From NCBI GenBank assembly GCA_946402905.1, contig CAMIYC010000001.1, forward strand, positions 62,001 through 126,000: a DNA stretch of 64,000 nt, written 5' to 3'. The notes beneath the pieces were generated by a model. That model saw only the letters and a program-made list of their open reading frames with translations. It was not told where the DNA came from and did no database searches. Numbering within the stretch: the first letter of the stretch is position 1; every line of letters starts with the position of its first letter. The position numbers were made by a program, and so were the translations under genes. Shown in pieces: positions 60,103-64,000 of the stretch. The DNA comes from an uncultured Prevotellaceae bacterium (GTDB taxonomy: Bacteria > Bacteroidota > Bacteroidia > Bacteroidales > Bacteroidaceae).

Positions 60103-61395
60103 TCAGTCTACTTTCCATTTCTGGAACCACTTCTCGTTGAAGGTCATCCCGATGTTGATACGGAACGTGTTCTCCTTGAGCATGCCCGGAGTCTGAACGT
60201 TGACCCATTGGCCGCTGATGTTGAGGATAGACCTTGCGTTCCATCCATTCATAATAGGTATGCCCAGACCTGCACTCACGCTGATTTCCTTAGGTCCGTC
60301 AGTGCCATTAATATTTAAATAAGGTGTAGAATAAGAAGCTCCTGCCCTGAATCTTACCCGGTCGAAAAATTTCCTTGAATTGGCATTCCTGCAAAATTCG
60401 CCACCGAGAGCCACCTTATGCCTGTCTCTATAATAATCGTTGTCCAACTCATAAGAGGGCTTATTGTTTACGACTGTATATTCCGGAAATCCGATTTTCG
60501 ACCATTGCTGCAAGGTGTAATCGGCCCCTATTTTCAACCTGTTGTTAAGGCTCAGCATCACTCCAGCACCGAAAGTGTGTGGCAGTTTGAGCCCATTGCT
60601 TACCACGTATAAGGCAGTGTCGGCCACTAAGGTCTGCGAGTTGAGAGAGATAATCTTACACTCAGGGTCGGCACCGATCTGATGTCCGAGCCCATACACG
60701 AGTCCTAAAGTCATCGAACTTTTCTTAGACAACTTAAAGGATATCTGAGCGCCGAAATCGAGTTTGTAATTCCCCACCTCTGCCGTATAGTATTTTGAGA
60801 GCGTGTTGACATAAGAATCACTATAACTATTGACGATATAACGATTGTAATTTCCCCACAGATAAGAGCCATTGACACCGAGAGAAAAGCCTCTGAAGGG
60901 TTCCCATCCCATGCCGAGATACACTTGGTGCAACCCTCCGCTGCCATTATAAGTATTGGTATAGGTGGTGTTATTGACGTCGTTCACGTCACTTGTGTTA
61001 GAATAGCTGTATCCCACATTGGTAAAAGGCACGATACCGAAACTCATTCCAAGGTGCTTGAAAGCCCTGAATCCAGCTATGGCGTATTCGAAATTGGCAT
61101 TGTTGGCATTGATCCGCTTTCCATTCTCCTCGAAACTGGTGATTTGTCCTGACGCCCCCACATCGAAGATGAAAGTGAGCGAATCCATGGAGGCATAAGA
61201 AGCCGGATTGAGAAAGTTGACCTGATTGCCCTCACGGAATCCCAGCCCCACTCCATTCATTCCTCTTCCGAATCCATTAGACTGGTCGGCCTGCACGCCC
61301 AGTCCATACTGACTATATGGAGAGTTTGTGCCACTTTGCGCGAACGAAGCAAGAGCAGTCGCCATCAGGGCAAAAGTACAAAAAAGCTTTTTCAT
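60103..61395 (-). CDS. Outer-membrane barrel protein of the FadL/OMPP1-like group
   Basis: 430 residues with a signal peptide ending at LASFAQ. The start NSPYSQYGLGVQADQSNGFGRGMNG and the conserved NFLNPASYASMDSLTF are typical of FadL-like barrels next to lptC in Bacteroidota. Strands run to the end of the protein. It may move hydrophobic compounds or help assemble LPS; the latter is supported only by place. It is the first gene of the minus-strand envelope operon, with a -7 element 23 bases upstream. The C-terminus WFQKWKVD is not a canonical barrel end. Confidence 0.82.
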   Translation of the reverse strand: MKKLFCTFALMATALASFAQSGTNSPYSQYGLGVQADQSNGFGRGMNGVGLGFREGNQVNFLNPASYASMDSLTFIFDVGASGQITSFEENGKRINANNANFEYAIAGFRAFKHLGMSFGIVPFTNVGYSYSNTSDVNDVNNTTYTNTYNGSGGLHQVYLGMGWEPFRGFSLGVNGSYLWGNYNRYIVNSYSDSYVNTLSKYYTAEVGNYKLDFGAQISFKLSKKSSMTLGLVYGLGHQIGADPECKIISLNSQTLVADTALYVVSNGLKLPHTFGAGVMLSLNNRLKIGADYTLQQWSKIGFPEYTVVNNKPSYELDNDYYRDRHKVALGGEFCRNANSRKFFDRVRFRAGASYSTPYLNINGTDGPKEISVSAGLGIPIMNGWNARSILNISGQWVNVQTPGMLKENTFRINIGMTFNEKWFQKWKVD

Positions 61396-61417
61396 ATTCT
61401 ATATTACTAACAGCTTG

Positions 61418-61425
61418 CAAAATTA
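61418..61425 (-). promoter_or_regulatory. -7 element of the barrel-lptC operon
   Basis: TAATTTTG on the minus strand, 23 bases before the barrel gene ATG. No clear -33. Confidence 0.5.
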
Positions 61426-61490
61426 TTGAAAAAAATCGAAATAATAGATACCTTTTCGCTTATTTAGCACACAGATTCGATTTTTTAGAT

Positions 61491-61498
61491 TAATTTTG
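61491..61498 (+). promoter_or_regulatory. -7 element touching the DUF4105 start codon
   Basis: TAATTTTG ends 4 bases before the ATG at 61503. With normal spacing the transcript would begin at or within one or two bases of the start codon, so the message may be leaderless. Confidence 0.5.
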
Positions 61499-61502
61499 CA
61501 TT

Positions 61503-62687
61503 ATGAAATCGACAAGACGTATCATCATCAGCTGTTTCATACTGATGCTGACGAGTTTGACACCTGCCTTGAGTCAGCCTTCAGAAATGCTCGACTCATT
61601 AGAGATCAGTCTTCTCACGTGTGAGCCTCACCAGGAGATTTACAGTCTTTACGGTCATACTGCCATCCGCATTCATGACCTGAGAGACGGCCGCGACTTT
61701 GTGGTCAACTATGGTGTCTTCAACATGGAAGCCCCTCATTTCGTCCTTCGTTTTGCTTTTGGCCTGACCGACTATGAGATGGGGCTGATGCCCTTCCAGG
61801 CTTTTTGCAGGGAATACCAGTATTATGGCAGTGGTGTGATTCAACAAGACCTGCGTCTGACGACAGCCGAGAAAGCCAACATTCTGCGTGCCATCCAAGT
61901 CAATGCCCTGCCCGAAAACTTGGTCTATCGTTATAATTATTTCTACGACAACTGTACGACAAGGGCCCGCAACATCCTGATAGACAACATGACCCGCGAG
62001 GTAACCTATCCCCATGAGAATGATACTACGGCCAGTTTCCGCTCCATGGTGCATCAGTATAACTCTCAGCATCCCTGGTCTCGCTTTGGCATAGACTTGC
62101 TACTGGGTTATCCTGCGGATGTCAACACCACTTATACCCAGCGACAGTTTCTGCCCGACCATCTGCGTCAGGACTTTGACCACGCATTGGTGACAGACAG
62201 CGACGGCACGACCTCGCCTTTGGTGTCACGTTCGTATTATGTGGTGAGCCCCGGTCTTCAAGTGGTGAAAAAAGAATTTCCGCTTCGCCCCTCGCAATGT
62301 GCCTGGCTGTTGCTATTTCTCACACTATGCGTGACGCTTATCGAACTGCTGGCGGGTAAGAATCTCTGGATTTACGACTGCCTGCTGATGCTTGTCACCG
62401 GCCTGAGCGGCATCATTGTGTTTTGCATGCTGTTTTCGGAGCATCCCACAGTGAATAACAACCTGCAGATTCTGCTGCTCAACCCGCTTCCCCTGGCATT
62501 TGTCTATTCTGTCTCGCGGCGCTCAATGATACGCAAGCGTCATTTTTGGTGGCCTATCTGGACAGTGCTTACCCTTCTTTTTCTTGCCGGCTCATTCATT
62601 CAGACCTATGCCGAAGGTATGTTTATCGCTGGAGTATGTGTACTGATACGTTGTGTCGCCAAGTTTATCCCCCAAAAGCGCTCCTGA
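61503..62687 (+). CDS. DUF4105 membrane protein
   Basis: 394 residues. The signal peptide-like start MKSTRRIIISCFILMLTSLT ends near ALSQ. The DUF4105 domain covers residues about 30-190 (ISLLTCEPHQEIYSLYGHTAIRI, VVNYGVFNMEAPHFVLRFAFG, YNYFYDNCTTRARNIL). The middle (VFNMEAP, YGSGVIQQDL) is conserved in the family. Then come four to five membrane segments (residues about 265-385). The function is unknown; the conserved HT and NCTTR pairs suggest a papain-like or lipid-acting site, but this is not proved. It is divergent from the barrel-lptC operon. Confidence 0.85.
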   Translation: MKSTRRIIISCFILMLTSLTPALSQPSEMLDSLEISLLTCEPHQEIYSLYGHTAIRIHDLRDGRDFVVNYGVFNMEAPHFVLRFAFGLTDYEMGLMPFQAFCREYQYYGSGVIQQDLRLTTAEKANILRAIQVNALPENLVYRYNYFYDNCTTRARNILIDNMTREVTYPHENDTTASFRSMVHQYNSQHPWSRFGIDLLLGYPADVNTTYTQRQFLPDHLRQDFDHALVTDSDGTTSPLVSRSYYVVSPGLQVVKKEFPLRPSQCAWLLLFLTLCVTLIELLAGKNLWIYDCLLMLVTGLSGIIVFCMLFSEHPTVNNNLQILLLNPLPLAFVYSVSRRSMIRKRHFWWPIWTVLTLLFLAGSFIQTYAEGMFIAGVCVLIRCVAKFIPQKRS

Positions 62688-62772
62688 TCATCATATTTGG
62701 CACGTTATTTGCAAGAATAGGCATATATGACACGGCATCCATTCCCTGACAGGAGCATTTATAGAGGTTATT

Positions 62773-62804
62773 TTTGCTGCATTGGGAAAAAATGCTTAAA
62801 TTTG
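62773..62804 (+). promoter_or_regulatory. Promoter of secA
   Basis: TTTG at 62773-62776, 20 bases, then TAAATTTG at 62797-62804. Full consensus. The secA ATG is 40 bases on. Confidence 0.85.
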
Positions 62805-62843
62805 CACGATTTTTCATCAAGTAATCATCAATAAAACGACATA

Positions 62844-64000
62844 ATGGGTTTTTCAAATTTCTTACAGTCATTATTTGGCAACAAATCCTCTCGCGACATG
62901 AAGCTGATACAGCCGATTGTCGAAAAAGTGAAAGCAGCCTATCCTGAGATACAAGCGCTTGACAACGACCAGTTGCGTGCCCGCACCAAAGAGATACAGC
63001 GGTATGTACAGGACTCGGCCAAAGAAGAGAAAGCCAAGGTGGCAGAACTCAAATCTAAGATCGAAGACACGCCTATAGACGAGCGTGAGCCGATATTCAA
63101 CCAGATAGACAAGATAGAGAAAGAGATTCTGGAGATTTACGAGAAGGCTCTCGACGAAGTGCTCCCTGTGGCTTTCAGCATTGTGAAGGATACCGCCCGA
63201 CGCTTCGCAGAGAACGAGGAGGTAGTGGTGACTGCCACGGATTTTGACCGTGAGCTGGCCGCCACCAAGGATTTCGTAAGGATCGAGGACGACAAAGCCA
63301 TCTACTCCAACCACTGGATGGCCGGAGGCAACGACCTGAAATGGGACATGGTGCATTACGACGTGCAGCTGTTTGGCGGTGCCGTGCTTCACCAGGGTAA
63401 GATAGCCGAGATGGCAACGGGTGAAGGTAAGACCCTTGTGGCCACCCTTCCTGTATTTCTGAATGCGCTCACAGGCAATGGTGTTCATGTAGTGACTGTG
63501 AACGACTATCTGGCCAAGCGTGACTCCGAGTGGATGGGTCCGCTGTATGAGTTCAACGGTCTGTCGGTAGACTGTATCGACAAGCACCGTCCTAACTCCC
63601 ACGAGCGTCGCATGGCCTACAAAGCCGACATCACCTTTGGTACCAACAACGAATTCGGCTTCGACTATCTACGTGACAACATGGCGATCTCTCCCGACGA
63701 CCTGGTTCAGCGCGCTCACAACTATGCCATTGTCGACGAGGTCGACTCGGTGCTGATTGACGACGCCCGTACACCTCTTATCATATCCGGCCCGGTGGAA
63801 AAAGGCGACGACCAGATGTTTGAGGAATACCAGCCCTTAGTGGAGAAACTCGTTGGCGTACAGCGCCGTCTGGCTTCAGAATACCTGTCGGACGCCCGCA
63901 CCAAGATCACCAAGGCCCGTGAGACCAACGACCAGAAATTGCTTCAAGAAGGTTTCCTTTCCCTCTTCCGCTCTCACAAGGCCCTCCCCAAGAACAAGGC
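62844..64000 (+). CDS. secA: Preprotein translocase ATPase SecA, 3' end outside window
   Basis: 385 residues are seen from [20 protein letters not shown]; the frame has no stop before the window ends. SecA drives exported proteins through SecYEG. The Walker A loop [13 protein letters not shown], the NDYLAKRD and [13 protein letters not shown] motifs, and the DEAD-like [20 protein letters not shown] are in order. Between the first helices and the ATPase core there is an extra helical, charged region at residues about 45-130 ([20 protein letters not shown]), which is the long N-terminal insertion of Bacteroidota SecA. A perfect promoter precedes it. Confidence 0.97.
   Translation, partial: MGFSNFLQSLFGNKSSRDMKLIQPIVEKVKAAYPEIQALDNDQLRARTKEIQRYVQDSAKEEKAKVAELKSKIEDTPIDEREPIFNQIDKIEKEILEIYEKALDEVLPVAFSIVKDTARRFAENEEVVVTATDFDRELAATKDFVRIEDDKAIYSNHWMAGGNDLKWDMVHYDVQLFGGAVLHQGKIAEMATGEGKTLVATLPVFLNALTGNGVHVVTVNDYLAKRDSEWMGPLYEFNGLSVDCIDKHRPNSHERRMAYKADITFGTNNEFGFDYLRDNMAISPDDLVQRAHNYAIVDEVDSVLIDDARTPLIISGPVEKGDDQMFEEYQPLVEKLVGVQRRLASEYLSDARTKITKARETNDQKLLQEGFLSLFRSHKALPKNK

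Overview
The window is a chromosomal stretch of a Bacteroidota bacterium, most likely a plant-polysaccharide-degrading member of the Prevotellaceae or a close Bacteroidales relative. Several things point that way. Promoters follow the Bacteroidota pattern (TTTG, about 20 bases, TAnnTTTG), and Shine-Dalgarno sites are absent. The window carries families typical of the phylum (DUF2723/GT117, DUF3127, DUF4827, DUF5686, DUF4105, GHL10, dipeptidyl peptidase IV), and secA has the long N-terminal insertion seen in this phylum. It looks like an ordinary chromosome: I see no prophage, integrase, transposase, conjugative gene or CRISPR array. The species cannot be named from sequence reading alone.

Layout. 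1-4.9 kb: an asparagine-to-fumarate operon (dcuB end, ansB, porin, aspA). 5-8.7 kb: a GH8 glycosidase fused to a DUF4380-like domain, then a von Willebrand lipoprotein. 8.7-15.1 kb: a tightly packed minus-strand operon (nucleotidyltransferase, ATP-grasp, CDP-alcohol phosphatidyltransferase, HAD phosphatase, DUF5686 outer-membrane protein, thioesterase) that looks like synthesis of a polar lipid head group; this is the best candidate for an undescribed pathway. 15.2-19.2 kb: a divergent pectin-type pair, GH28 polygalacturonase and a two-module CE1-like esterase. 19.4-30 kb: rRNA methyltransferase, DPP IV, purD, two membrane proteins, a GT117-type transferase and a polysaccharide deacetylase. 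30.3-37.9 kb: a minus-strand block of GH20, queH, acetyltransferase, glmM, DUF4827, nrnA and a nucleotidyltransferase. 38.8-41.5 kb: nrdD-nrdG, the anaerobic ribonucleotide reductase. 41.5-49.3 kb: minus-strand protein phosphatase, unknown protein, tRNA-Asp, acetyltransferase, glycosyltransferase, recR, outer-membrane protein and cstA. 49.4-54.2 kb: GHL10, DUF3127, dnaN, exonuclease. 54.3-61.4 kb: a second GHL10 and an envelope-biogenesis block (PpiD-like chaperone, CorC-like, LptC, FadL-type barrel). 61.5-64 kb: DUF4105 and the start of secA, which runs off the window.

Physiology. The genes fit an anaerobe. Asparagine is deamidated in the periplasm, aspartase makes fumarate, and DcuB exchanges C4-dicarboxylates for fumarate respiration; class III ribonucleotide reductase supplies deoxynucleotides without oxygen. 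GH8, GH28, GH20, the CE1-like esterase and DPP IV handle external polysaccharides and peptides.

Non-coding structure is unusually informative. Two 77-bp copies of a hairpin element that carries a complete promoter lie before the DUF4827 and nrdD genes, with a compensatory change in the stem. A 131-bp MITE-like element with 17-bp terminal inverted repeats and a 5-bp target duplication sits in the middle of a palindrome inside a tandem duplication at 30.0-30.3 kb. A 28-bp hairpin repeat occurs in opposite orientations at 19.26 and 38.25 kb. A small secreted-protein gene next to tRNA-Asp appears broken by two 2-base deletions.
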